In this document: piece by piece, positions 52,863 through 61,297 of the stretch | How the letters are laid out: every line of letters starts with the position of its first letter | Position numbering within the stretch: the stretch's first letter is position 1 | NCBI RefSeq assembly: GCF_030625865.1 | Contig: NZ_DAOUQB010000004.1 | Span: 1-64,000 of the forward strand | Direction: 5' to 3' | DNA: 64,000 bases | Origin: Anaerotignum sp. | GTDB lineage: Bacteria > Bacillota > Clostridia > Lachnospirales > Anaerotignaceae | Translations under genes and position numbers: made by a program | The notes under the pieces: generated by a model | The model's input: the letters and a program-made list of their open reading frames with translations, nothing else | Database searches by the model: none | What the model was told of the DNA's origin: nothing

Positions 52863-53873
52863 TTAGCCCTTAGTTGCCTTCACAAAATCCTCAAGCTTTG
52901 CCATTGCCTTGCCGCTGTCCAATATTTCCTTTGCAAGCATAATGCCCTCTTGAATACTGCCGCATTTTTCGGCTATGTAAAGGGAAACTGCCGCATTTAA
53001 GAGTACTACATCACGTTTTGCCCCTTGCTCCTTTCCCGAAAGAATATCCAAAGCAATTTTCTTGTTCTCTTCTGGGCTGCCGCCAACAAGCTCCCCTGGC
53101 TGGCAGTATTGAAATCCATAATCTTCCGGGTCAATGACACGGTTTTTCAGCTTTCCATTTCGGATTTCGCAAGCAGTTGTTGTGGTTGTCATAGTGATTT
53201 CGTCCAACCCATCATCCCCGCATACAACCATTCCCGACTTTACACCAAGGTTCAGCATTACTTGTGCAAGAGGTCTTACAAGCTCCTTATCGTAAACACC
53301 CATAAGCTCCATATTTGCACCTGCGGGATTTGCAAGGGGACCAAGGATATTAAAAATCGTTCTTACTCCCAAGCTTTTTCTCACCGGTGCAACAAAGCCC
53401 ATGGAAGGATGATACTTTTGGGCAAACATAAAGCAAATGTTGTTCTCCTCCAAACATTTTGTCATAACATCCGTTTCTGCCACAATGTTTACGCCCAATC
53501 CTTCCAAAATATCTGCTGCGCCGCATTTGCTGGAAACGCTTCTGTTTCCGTGCTTTGCAACAGGAACTCCCGCTGCAGAGATGACAAGGGCAGATACGGT
53601 TGAAATATTGAAGGTAAACGCCTCGTCTCCCCCGGTACCCACAATTTCAAGAACATCTTTTTCGTGGAACAATCTTGTACAGGCTTTACGCATCCCCTTT
53701 GCGCTGGCGGTGATTTCTTCAATGGTTTCTCCCTTCATTCTAAGGGCAATCAAATATGCCGCCATTTCCGTTTCAGATGCATTGCCTGTCATGATTTCAT
53801 TCATTACTTCTTCTGCCATTTCACCAGAAATATTTTCCTTCTCAATTGCTAATTTAATCGCTTCTTTTATCAT
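52863..53873 (-). CDS. trpD: anthranilate phosphoribosyltransferase
   Basis: A 336-residue enzyme transferring phosphoribose to anthranilate. The PRPP loop GTGGDEAFTFNIST, KHGNRSVSSKCGAADILEGLG and the acidic GDDGLDEI are characteristic. It is separate from the TrpG amidotransferase. The ATG has CAGGAGG and lies 16 bases after trpG. Confidence 0.96.
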   Translation of the reverse strand: MIKEAIKLAIEKENISGEMAEEVMNEIMTGNASETEMAAYLIALRMKGETIEEITASAKGMRKACTRLFHEKDVLEIVGTGGDEAFTFNISTVSALVISAAGVPVAKHGNRSVSSKCGAADILEGLGVNIVAETDVMTKCLEENNICFMFAQKYHPSMGFVAPVRKSLGVRTIFNILGPLANPAGANMELMGVYDKELVRPLAQVMLNLGVKSGMVVCGDDGLDEITMTTTTTACEIRNGKLKNRVIDPEDYGFQYCQPGELVGGSPEENKKIALDILSGKEQGAKRDVVLLNAAVSLYIAEKCGSIQEGIMLAKEILDSGKAMAKLEDFVKATKG

Positions 53874-53889
53874 AGAAATTACCTCCTGA

Positions 53890-54453
53890 CTATAATTCCA
53901 GAAAATTTTTCATAATTGTACTTCCGTGCTCCGAAAGGATGGATTCGGGGTGAAATTGTAAACCGTAAATCTCTTTCCCCTTTACCTTTACTGCCATTAC
54001 CTCGCCATCCACTTCACCGATAATTTCAAGGGTATCGGGCATTGTATTTCTCTGAGCAACAAGGGAATGATACCTTGCCGCCTTGATTTTATCTGGTAAA
54101 TTTTTAAAAATCGGAGAAGACGTGTTAATATCTATTTCACTTTGCTTGCCGTGCATGAGTTTTTTTGCATGGATTATCTTTCCACCATAAACCTCACAGA
54201 TAGCCTGATGTCCCAAACAAACACCTAAAATCTTATACTTATTGCCAAGCTTTTGTATCATTTTCTCACTGACTCCCGCCTCATGAGGATAACAAGGTCC
54301 GGGAGAAATAATGATACAATCCGGATGAAGTGTATCCACCTCCTGTGGCGTAATACTGTCATTTCGAAAAACTCTGATATCCTTGTCAAATTGGTAAGCA
54401 AGCTGAACCAAATTATATGTAAAGCTGTCAAAATTATCTATTACAACAATCAT
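53890..54453 (-). CDS. trpG: anthranilate synthase glutaminase subunit
   Basis: A 187-residue class I glutamine amidotransferase giving ammonia to TrpE. The nucleophile is in GVCLGHQAICE, with the His and Glu in LQFHPESIL. DNFDSFTYNLVQ is the start signature. It overlaps trpE by ATGA. It may also supply folate synthesis (PabA), since no pabA is in sight. Confidence 0.96.
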   Translation of the reverse strand: MIVVIDNFDSFTYNLVQLAYQFDKDIRVFRNDSITPQEVDTLHPDCIIISPGPCYPHEAGVSEKMIQKLGNKYKILGVCLGHQAICEVYGGKIIHAKKLMHGKQSEIDINTSSPIFKNLPDKIKAARYHSLVAQRNTMPDTLEIIGEVDGEVMAVKVKGKEIYGLQFHPESILSEHGSTIMKNFLEL

Positions 54454-55913
54454 AAATCGTTAGCCTCCTTCGCATTTACAATGGCGTTGATTACAGCCTT
54501 CGCTTTGTTTTCGCTCTCCATAAATTCCGTTTCTCCCACACTGTCGGCAACGATTCCTGCTCCCGCCTGAATATAGACTTTATTCTTCTGTTTCACTGCC
54601 ATTCTGATTGCGATACAAGTATCCAAGTTACCCGTAAAATCGATATAGCCCAATGCTCCGCCATAAATTCCCCTCGGGCACTTTTCTATTGTTTCTATAA
54701 TCTCACAGGCTCTGACCTTTGGTGCACCGGAAAGGGTTCCCGCCGGAAGTAAAGAACGGATTGCATCATAAGCATCAAGTCCGTCTGTAAGCTCTCCATG
54801 TACTTCAGAGCAAATATGCATTATCTTAGAATATTTTATAACTTTCATATATTCCGAAACATGAACTGTTAAGGGCTTGGAAATTTTCCCAATATCATTT
54901 CTTGCAAGGTCTACCAGCATATTGTGTTCTGAAAGCTCTTTTTCGTCTGCCATTAACTCTTGCTCAAGTGCCCTATCTTCTTCCGCTGTTATGCCTCTCG
55001 GCCTAGAGCCTGCAATGGGAAAGGTTGAAAGCTTCCCATCCCTAAGTTTTACAAGAGTTTCCGGAGAGGCAGAAATAATTTGGTTATCATCGCACTGCAT
55101 AAACACCATATAAGGGGATGGATTCGTTGCCCTAAGTACCCTATAAGCATTCAACAAGCTATCCTGATATTCCGCTTCAAAACGCCTTGAAATCACCCCT
55201 TGAAAAATATCCCCATCGTAAATATACTCCCTTACCTTATCCACCGCCTGGCAGAATTCCTCTTGGGTAAAATTGCTTGTAAAGCGGGGAATACATGAAG
55301 TATTAACCTTTTGTGTAGGCATCTGATCCACAATAAATGCAGAAAGATTTTCAATATCCGCTACCGCTTTCCCATAATTCTCAAGAATATTGTCTGTCTT
55401 CATATTTACTATAATCAAGATTTTTTGTTTTAGATGGTCATAGGCAATGACCTTATCAAAAAGCATGAAGTCATAATCATTCATCTCGCTTTCAGAAAGC
55501 TTTAATGTGGGTTCGCTATACCCTATCATGGAGTAAGCAAAGTATCCAACCAGGCCTCCTGCAAAAGGGGGCATCTCCTCAAGCTTTGGTGCTTGATACT
55601 GTTTCATTAGCTTTCTTAAAGCCGAAAAAGGCTCTTCCTTAATTTCCTTTTCTTCTCCATCTTCCTCCAGTGAAACTGTTCCATTTTTGCAGGTAATTCT
55701 CACAATTGGGTTAAAGCCCAGAAAAGAATATCTGCCCCACTTTTCGCCGCCTTCCACGCTTTCCAAAAGAAAAAAACGTTGATACTTCTGAGAAATTTTT
55801 CTTAAGAGCGAAATCGGTGTTATAACATCGGCATAAATTTCTTTTGAAATCGGTACAATGTCATAGCTTTTTGCTAACCGGCTGATTGTTACTGCATTTG
55901 GTTTGATATTCAT
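54450..55913 (-). CDS. trpE: anthranilate synthase chorismate-binding subunit
   Basis: A 487-residue enzyme making anthranilate from chorismate. The C-terminal half has SPETLVKLRDG, FPIAGSRPRG, DLARNDIGKI, SEVHGEL and LPAGTLSGAPKVRA. LLESVEGGEKWGRYSFLG near the N-terminus carries the tryptophan feedback site. I use ATG 55913, with AAGGGAG 8 bases upstream; a longer frame of 40 codons lies in the T-box leader. First gene of the trp operon. Confidence 0.96.
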   Translation of the reverse strand: MNIKPNAVTISRLAKSYDIVPISKEIYADVITPISLLRKISQKYQRFFLLESVEGGEKWGRYSFLGFNPIVRITCKNGTVSLEEDGEEKEIKEEPFSALRKLMKQYQAPKLEEMPPFAGGLVGYFAYSMIGYSEPTLKLSESEMNDYDFMLFDKVIAYDHLKQKILIIVNMKTDNILENYGKAVADIENLSAFIVDQMPTQKVNTSCIPRFTSNFTQEEFCQAVDKVREYIYDGDIFQGVISRRFEAEYQDSLLNAYRVLRATNPSPYMVFMQCDDNQIISASPETLVKLRDGKLSTFPIAGSRPRGITAEEDRALEQELMADEKELSEHNMLVDLARNDIGKISKPLTVHVSEYMKVIKYSKIMHICSEVHGELTDGLDAYDAIRSLLPAGTLSGAPKVRACEIIETIEKCPRGIYGGALGYIDFTGNLDTCIAIRMAVKQKNKVYIQAGAGIVADSVGETEFMESENKAKAVINAIVNAKEANDL

Positions 55914-55937
55914 AACGGTTCTCCCTTCAATTTTTGG

Positions 55938-56226
55938 TAATAAAAAAAAGCTTTTGTCCCTTAACCAAGGGACAAAAGCTTTTAGCTTCTGCGATACCAC
56001 CCAAATTACCTGTACCAAAAAAATACAGATCACTCATTTTGCGTACAAACATACACACCCTACTGATAACGGACAGGGTTCCCGTCGGACATTACTCTCG
56101 CCAAAGCGATTTCTTTCCGCCCTCACAAGTCCATTCGGAACAACAACACTGTCGCTTCACACCAGCCAGCAACTCTCTGAAAGTGATTTTGTTATGCCTA
56201 CTCCTCTTGTTCGTCGGTTTCAATTT
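55938..56226 (-). promoter_or_regulatory. tryptophan T-box leader
   Basis: The T-box sequence AATTTGGGTGGTATCGC is at 56007-55991 on the minus strand. Stem I has AGAGAGTTGC and GGTGTGAAGC upstream, and the specifier region GAA-TGG-AC puts the Trp codon UGG at 56133-56131. The GTCCGACGGG...CCGTTATC segment resembles stem III. Uncharged tRNA-Trp would stabilise the antiterminator and turn on trpEGDCFBA. Confidence 0.93.
55942..55984 (-). terminator. T-box-controlled terminator before trpE
   Basis: AGCTTTTGTCCCTT pairs perfectly with AAGGGACAAAAGCT (55949-55962 and 55967-55980), followed by eight Ts. The 5' arm is near the T-box so the two folds exclude each other. Confidence 0.92.
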
Positions 56227-56232
56227 TTGCTT

Positions 56233-56261
56233 ATTGTAGCACTCCAATTTCTCTCTGTCAA
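56233..56261 (-). promoter_or_regulatory. trp operon promoter
   Basis: TTGACA (56261-56256), 17-base spacer, TACAAT (56238-56233). Confidence 0.88.
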
Positions 56262-56342
56262 GTATTTAATTAAATAAAATTAAATATAATTAACATGTTT
56301 CTTTGTATGCCAACCTCACTATTTTTCAGTAAAATATATCGT

Positions 56343-57122
56343 TTACACAAATATTTCCCCTTTTAAATATAAAACTGCCCCGCCGCTGATACGCACACGC
56401 TCGCCGGCATTCTTGCAATGCAAGATGCCACCTCTTTTTGAAACCTGCTTTGCAACCATGGTTTCCTTTCCAAGTTTTTCGCCCCAAAAGGGAATGAGAC
56501 TACTATGGGCAGAGCCAGTAACAGGATCTTCATTTACCCCTAATTTAGGGAAAAAACACCGAGATGCAAAATCGTATTCCTTGGTCTTGGCTGTTACAAC
56601 CACACCCAAACCATCCCCAAGTGCCAATAACTTGTCAAAATCAGGATTCAATTCTCTGACGCTTTTTTCATCCTCTAATATCAAAATCAAATCTCTGGAT
56701 AAATACGCCTCTAATGGCTTGACTCCTATGGCCCTTTCCATTTCCGCCTTAACCTCAATTTTCTCAGGCATGCGGCTGGGAAAATCCATTTCCAACAAAT
56801 CGCCCTTTCTGGTAACAGTTAAAATACCGCTTAATGTGGAAAAAGCCATTTTTTCAACCTCTGGGTCAATATAATTTGCAACAACAAAAGCCGTTCCCAA
56901 GGTTGCGTGGCCACAGAGGTCGATTTCTGCTTTTGGCGTAAACCATTTTAAATCATATTTCCCTAGTTCCTTTTTATGGACAAAAGCTGTCTCCGACAAA
57001 TTATTTTCTGCAGCAATGCTTTGCATCATTTCCATAGATAAAGGTTGCTCCACAACGCAAACCCCCGCAGGATTTCCTCCAAATACATTTTCCGCAAACG
57101 CATCAACAACAAAATATTTCAT
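56343..57122 (-). CDS. PhzF-family isomerase-like protein
   Basis: A 259-residue PhzF/YddE-type protein with the diaminopimelate-epimerase fold. VDAFAENVFGGNPAGVCVV, the catalytic-type Glu in NLSETAFV (about residue 45), DLCGHATLGTAFV and DPVTGSAHSSLIPFW are diagnostic. The actual substrate in most bacteria is unknown. I use ATG 57122 with AAAGGGG upstream. It is divergent from a MocR regulator that is very likely its controller. Confidence 0.92.
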   Translation of the reverse strand: MKYFVVDAFAENVFGGNPAGVCVVEQPLSMEMMQSIAAENNLSETAFVHKKELGKYDLKWFTPKAEIDLCGHATLGTAFVVANYIDPEVEKMAFSTLSGILTVTRKGDLLEMDFPSRMPEKIEVKAEMERAIGVKPLEAYLSRDLILILEDEKSVRELNPDFDKLLALGDGLGVVVTAKTKEYDFASRCFFPKLGVNEDPVTGSAHSSLIPFWGEKLGKETMVAKQVSKRGGILHCKNAGERVRISGGAVLYLKGEIFV

Positions 57123-57139
57123 AAAAATCGCCCCTTTCC

Positions 57140-57168
57140 TTGTAAATATCATATCATTCCTCTATAAT
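57140..57168 (+). promoter_or_regulatory. promoter of the MocR-type gene
   Basis: TTGTAA (57140-57145), 17-base spacer, TATAAT (57163-57168). Confidence 0.78.
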
Positions 57169-57171
57169 GCA

Positions 57172-57200
57172 ATTATATGTTACGAATTGTATGGCTTCAA
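57172..57200 (-). promoter_or_regulatory. promoter of phzF
   Basis: TTGAAG (57200-57195), 17-base spacer, TATAAT (57177-57172). It nearly overlaps the divergent mocR promoter. Confidence 0.75.
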
Positions 57201-57223
57201 GGGATAAATTGTATGACATACAA
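57187..57223. promoter_or_regulatory. MocR operator: TTGTATG repeats
   Basis: A half-site TTGTATG (57187-57193) lies in the phzF spacer. Exactly 22 bases on is a perfect palindrome TTGTATG-a-CATACAA (57209-57223). The two-turn spacing suits one bound dimer. For mocR they sit in the 5' leader. Confidence 0.7.
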
Positions 57224-57240
57224 AAAAAGGAGGAAGTAAA

Positions 57241-58653
57241 ATGCCCGTTAATTCTTTTACTGACTATCCCATGTCTTGGAAGCCAGAAAAAACAAAATTA
57301 TCTTCACCGTTATATCTTTCTTTGGCAAAACTTCTGGAACACGATATTAAAAATGGTTCTTTGGCACCCCATACAAAACTGCCGCCACAGAGGGAGCTTG
57401 CCGACTATTTGGATATTAATTTAAGTACTGTTACAAAGGCCTTCAAGCTATGCCAGCTCAATGGCTTTCTTTATGCCGTAATCGGCAGAGGTACCTTTGT
57501 TTCTCCCAATGCCGGCGTTTCCATTTCCATACAAGATACAAAAACAAACAACGCCCTTGTGGAAATGGGGATCATCAAACCCTTAGATTCACTGAATCAA
57601 TATACGGAAGAAGCAATAAAGACAATCTTGTCAAAAAACCCGACAACCTCCTTGTTGGACTACAGTGCACCCTTTGGGTCTCCCTATCAAAAAAATGCTG
57701 CACAAAAATGGCTGGCACAATACGGTTTGCACTCTCATAGGGATGATATTTTCTTTACCACTGGAGGACAAAATGCTTTTGCTGTTGTTCTCGTTACCCT
57801 TTTTCACCATGGGGACAAAATCGCTACCGACCATTTCACTTATTCCAACTTTATCGAACTGGCAAATATGCTAAATATAAAGCTTGTACCCATACAAGCA
57901 GATGAAAAAGGGATGCTGCCTGAAGATCTGGAAATGCAGTGCCGCCTCCAAGGAATACAGGGGGTTTATCTTGTACCTACATACAACAACCCAACAGGAA
58001 CTTTAATGGATACCCCTCGCAAAGAAACCTTAGCAAAAGTAATCAAAAAACATCACCTTATCTTAATTGAAGATGATATTTATGCATTTTTATCCCCACA
58101 AGGCTATACACCCGTTTCTGCTCTATGCCCCCAGGAAGGATGTTATATCGCGAGTCTTTCCAAAGCAATTTGTCCGGGATTGCGTGTAGCCATTCTATCT
58201 GTTCCTCATCGTCTTTCTGCATTGATTGCACGGGGCATTTTTAATATTAACGTGAAAACATCCTCCATAAACGTAGAAACAGCCGCTTATATGATTCAAA
58301 ACGATATTGCGCAAGAAGTTGTTTCAAAAAAACGTAAGGAAGCTTTCAACAGAAATTTAATCTTTGAACGGTATTTCCCAAACGAAACTCCAACACCTTT
58401 ATCATTTTCACGTTGGCTGCCCCTTGCCCCAGCCCTATATGATTTGCCTATGGAGCGTCTTGCCTTAGAGAAAGGTTTACGCCTTTTTCACTCCAACCGT
58501 TTTTTAGTAGGCACACCGTCTAAGGAGCAATTTCTCCGTATCGCCATTTCCTCGGCAAATACAACGGAAGAACTGGAATACGGACTAGAAAAGCTGAAAA
58601 ATTTACTCATTGAAGATGAACGAAGAATCGCAGATTTTCCAATTATTATTTAA
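57241..58653 (+). CDS. MocR-type regulator (GntR HTH fused to aminotransferase)
   Basis: A 470-residue two-domain regulator. Residues about 25-90 form a GntR winged helix (LSLAKLLEHDIKNGSL, KLPPQRELADYLDINLSTV, GRGTFVSP). Residues about 110-465 are a fold-I aminotransferase with the PLP Lys in SLSKAICPGLR and TYNNPTGTL. MocR proteins sense PLP or amino compounds and often control a divergent gene, here phzF. The ATG has AAAAGGAGG upstream. Confidence 0.93.
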   Translation: MPVNSFTDYPMSWKPEKTKLSSPLYLSLAKLLEHDIKNGSLAPHTKLPPQRELADYLDINLSTVTKAFKLCQLNGFLYAVIGRGTFVSPNAGVSISIQDTKTNNALVEMGIIKPLDSLNQYTEEAIKTILSKNPTTSLLDYSAPFGSPYQKNAAQKWLAQYGLHSHRDDIFFTTGGQNAFAVVLVTLFHHGDKIATDHFTYSNFIELANMLNIKLVPIQADEKGMLPEDLEMQCRLQGIQGVYLVPTYNNPTGTLMDTPRKETLAKVIKKHHLILIEDDIYAFLSPQGYTPVSALCPQEGCYIASLSKAICPGLRVAILSVPHRLSALIARGIFNINVKTSSINVETAAYMIQNDIAQEVVSKKRKEAFNRNLIFERYFPNETPTPLSFSRWLPLAPALYDLPMERLALEKGLRLFHSNRFLVGTPSKEQFLRIAISSANTTEELEYGLEKLKNLLIEDERRIADFPIII

Positions 58654-58687
58654 GGCATGAAACATAGCTTTTCTAAAAATCCGTAAG

Positions 58688-58732
58688 AAAAAAGCCCACT
58701 TTGCAAAAATCCCCTTTGCAATATGGGCTTTT
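58688..58732 (+). terminator. terminator of the MocR-type gene
   Basis: AAAAGCCCA pairs with TGGGCTTTT, with an inner TGCAAA/TTTGCA helix. It is followed by a short T-tract and is probably active in both directions with the cation-efflux gene. Confidence 0.75.
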
Positions 58733-58826
58733 CCATTGTTTAATAATTGATTTTAGGCATTTAAGTTGTCATAGTTCTTTCGGCAACGCTCCTATACAAA
58801 ACAGCTTCCTGTAAACCAAAAAACCT

Positions 58827-59753
58827 TTAAATATTATTTTGCTCCTGCTTTGGCTCAATAAAATTACTCACCTCAGGATTGACATGAACCATACAATGTT
58901 TTACATCTTCAAAATGTTTTTCGATCTCTTCATGTACTTGCTCCGCAATTTCATGAGCCTCACTTAGGGTAATCTCTCCGTCCGCTACGATTTCAACATC
59001 CACATATATTCTGGCACCAAACAAACGGGTTTGCAATTGGTCAATCCCCATGACGCCCGCTTGCCCTTCAATAACCTTTCTCATCTTTTCAACAGTTTCG
59101 TTATCACAGGCTGTATCCAGCATCTTGTTAATTGCATCTTTAAAAATATCATAAGCAGCTTTTACAATAAAAACACAAATAATAACACTGGCCAAAGGAT
59201 CGCAAATTGGGTAGCCCAATCTTGCTCCGATAATACCCACCATACTGCCGATAGAGGACATAGCATCCGAACGATGGTGCCAAGCATCTGCCATAAGTGC
59301 ACCGGAATTCACCTTTTTTGCTGCATCTCTGGTATACCAATACATCCCTTCTTTTACAAAGATCGACACGATGGCAGCCACCAGCGCCAGAATACCGGGC
59401 ATAGCTAAGTTTAACTCGCTTGCATGAATAATTTTTTGAACACCTCCATAACCAATGGCAATCCCCGTTGCACATAAAATCACCGCAAGCAACAATGCTG
59501 CCACACACTCAATCCGTTCATGACCATACTGATGTTTTTCATCAGACTCCTTAGCTGACAATTTAAATCCAATCATAACAATAAATGTACTAAAAACATC
59601 CGACGCAGAATGGATACCATCGGAAACCATAGCACCAGAGCTGGCCATTACACCGGCAACCACCTTCCCAATGGATAAAAGCACATTTACAATCAAACTG
59701 TTTACGGATACCTTCATTACAATTTTCTCATTTTTTTCAGCTCTGCTTTTCAT
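58827..59753 (-). CDS. cation diffusion facilitator, likely Ni/Co efflux
   Basis: A 308-residue CDF transporter with six membrane helices. The metal-site aspartates are in SDGIHSASDVF (helix II) and ADAWHHRSDAMSS (helix V), and the cytoplasmic ferredoxin-like domain ends with VHVNPE. The riboswitch upstream points to nickel or cobalt rather than zinc. I prefer ATG 59753 (MKSRAEKN); a TTG 17 codons upstream is also open. The exact start is unsure. Confidence 0.9.
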   Translation of the reverse strand: MKSRAEKNEKIVMKVSVNSLIVNVLLSIGKVVAGVMASSGAMVSDGIHSASDVFSTFIVMIGFKLSAKESDEKHQYGHERIECVAALLLAVILCATGIAIGYGGVQKIIHASELNLAMPGILALVAAIVSIFVKEGMYWYTRDAAKKVNSGALMADAWHHRSDAMSSIGSMVGIIGARLGYPICDPLASVIICVFIVKAAYDIFKDAINKMLDTACDNETVEKMRKVIEGQAGVMGIDQLQTRLFGARIYVDVEIVADGEITLSEAHEIAEQVHEEIEKHFEDVKHCMVHVNPEVSNFIEPKQEQNNI

Positions 59754-59818
59754 CTCTCCCAAAATCCCCCCCATTTTAACTTTATGTATTTTATCTAAAT
59801 TCAAACATAAAAAAATAT

Positions 59819-59858
59819 AAAAAAACGCCCCGGGAACAAATTACTGTCCCACAGGCGC
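59819..59858 (-). terminator. riboswitch-controlled terminator before the CDF gene
   Basis: GCGCCTGTGGGACA pairs with TGTTCCCGGGGCG (59858-59845, 59838-59826), followed by seven Ts. Its 5' arm is part of the NiCo aptamer, so metal binding prevents termination. Confidence 0.88.
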
Positions 59859-59914
59859 TTATCTTCCGCTGCTTGCCCGGCCACATAACAAAATGTTATT
59901 GCCTGCTCAGTTCC
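59842..59914 (-). promoter_or_regulatory. NiCo (czcD) riboswitch
   Basis: The minus strand reads GGAACTGAGCAGGCAAT, a stem AACATTTTGTT, GGCCGGGCAAGCAGC, and CCTGTGGGACAGT. This is the conserved four-way junction core (ACTGAGCAGGCAAT, GCCGGG, GTGGGACAG) of the NiCo riboswitch. Start and promoter agree to within a few bases. Confidence 0.92.
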
Positions 59915-59918
59915 TAGT

Positions 59919-59948
59919 ATTCTAATATATGACATCCTTTATTGTCAA
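59919..59948 (-). promoter_or_regulatory. promoter of the NiCo riboswitch-CDF transcript
   Basis: TTGACA (59948-59943), 18-base spacer, TAGAAT (59924-59919). Confidence 0.82.
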
Positions 59949-59956
59949 GTGGTTCC

Positions 59957-59990
59957 TTCAAAAGAGTGTCGACAAAAGCAACACTCTTTC
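59957..59990 (-). terminator. dnaJ terminator
   Basis: AAAGAGTGT (59961-59969) pairs with ACACTCTTT (59981-59989), with a CGAC/GTTG-like extension. The T-tract is short. Confidence 0.7.
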
Positions 59991-60052
59991 AAAAATAATC
60001 ATTCTTAAAGTAATTTCACAACGACCTAAAAAACGATAAACAGGAAATCTCC

Positions 60053-61210
60053 TTATTCTTTAAATAAGCCCTTCATTTTTTCCGAAAAAGACTTTTTTTC
60101 TTCGCTGCTACTCCTATTTTCCTGAGCTGGAGCTGCTTCACCCTGATAGAACTGACGCAACAAATCTTTCTGTCTTTCGCTCATATCCGTAGGAATTTTC
60201 ACTTTCAATGTTACAATCTGATTGCCACGAACTTTGGGGTTTCTTAAGTTAGGGATACCTACCCCCCGTAAAGTAACCACCGTTTCCGGCTGTGTACCGG
60301 GTTTAATGGTGTATTTCTGCTCACCATCAATGGTTTTAATGGTAACTTCCCCACCCAAAGCTGCCTGCACAAAAGTAATGGGAACATCACAATATACATC
60401 AAAGCCTTTTCTGATAAACACACGGTCGGGCTGAACATAAACGGTTACCAGCAAGTCACCGTAGCCTCCGCCGTTTTCACCAACTTCGCCTTTGTTTGCC
60501 AAGCGGATGGTCTGGCCGTTATCAATGCCCTTCGGTATATTTACCTCATACTTCTTCGTCTTTTTCACTTTACCTGTACCACGGCAAGTATTACAAGGAT
60601 CTTTTACGATTTTACCTGTTCCGTGACATTGGCTGCAAGTACGCACAGAGGTGACCGCGCCAAACATAGACTGCTGAACAAATCTCTCTTGTCCCGTGCC
60701 ATTACATCTTGGGCAGCTTTCAGCATGGGTACCGGGTTTCGCACCGGTACCATGGCAAGCTTCACACTCGTCTAATATACTAACAGAAATTTCTTTTGTA
60801 CAGCCAAATGCTGCCTCCTCAAAAGAAAGCTGAATATTTACATTGATATCACTGCCCCGTCTTGGTCCATTTTTACGGGTACCGCCACCGAACCCGCCAA
60901 AACCAAACATACTGCCAAAAATATCGCCCAAATCTCCCATATCGAAGCCTTGACCATAAAATCCGCCGCCTGCACCGCCTTGCTCAAATGCAGCATGCCC
61001 AAACTGATCATACTGTGCCTTTTTTTGAGGATCGCTCAAAACTTCATAGGCTTCATTGACTTCTTTGAATTTTTCTTCCGCTTCTTTATTGTCGGGATTT
61101 TGGTCAGGATGGTATTTCACTGCCATCTTACGGTAAGCCTTCTTCAACTCAGCCTCAGTGGCATCTTTGCTTACCCCCAATATTTCGTAATAATCTCTTT
61201 TATCTGCCAA
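60053..61210 (-). CDS. dnaJ: chaperone protein DnaJ
   Basis: A 385-residue Hsp40 co-chaperone of DnaK. The J domain ([17 protein letters not shown]) is followed by a Gly/Phe linker, a zinc domain with four CxxCxGxG motifs ([32 protein letters not shown]) and a C-terminal peptide-binding domain. I choose TTG 61210 (MADKRDYY), which gives the normal DnaJ N-terminus with GGTGG/GAGG upstream; a GTG four codons earlier is open. Last gene of the hrcA-grpE-dnaK-dnaJ operon. Confidence 0.95.
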   Translation of the reverse strand: MADKRDYYEILGVSKDATEAELKKAYRKMAVKYHPDQNPDNKEAEEKFKEVNEAYEVLSDPQKKAQYDQFGHAAFEQGGAGGGFYGQGFDMGDLGDIFGSMFGFGGFGGGTRKNGPRRGSDINVNIQLSFEEAAFGCTKEISVSILDECEACHGTGAKPGTHAESCPRCNGTGQERFVQQSMFGAVTSVRTCSQCHGTGKIVKDPCNTCRGTGKVKKTKKYEVNIPKGIDNGQTIRLANKGEVGENGGGYGDLLVTVYVQPDRVFIRKGFDVYCDVPITFVQAALGGEVTIKTIDGEQKYTIKPGTQPETVVTLRGVGIPNLRNPKVRGNQIVTLKVKIPTDMSERQKDLLRQFYQGEAAPAQENRSSSEEKKSFSEKMKGLFKE

Positions 61211-61251
61211 CTTCCTCACCACCTTTGTTCTTGCAAACTCTCATTACAGCA

Positions 61252-61281
61252 AAAGCAGGGGCAGATCCCCGCCCTTGCCAT
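61252..61281 (-). other. dnaK-dnaJ intergenic hairpin
   Basis: GCAGGGGC pairs imperfectly with GCCCTTGC around 61252-61281. It is G/C-rich without a T-tract, so it may protect or attenuate the mRNA between dnaK and dnaJ. Confidence 0.4.
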
Positions 61282-61297
61282 GCACAACTACTATATT

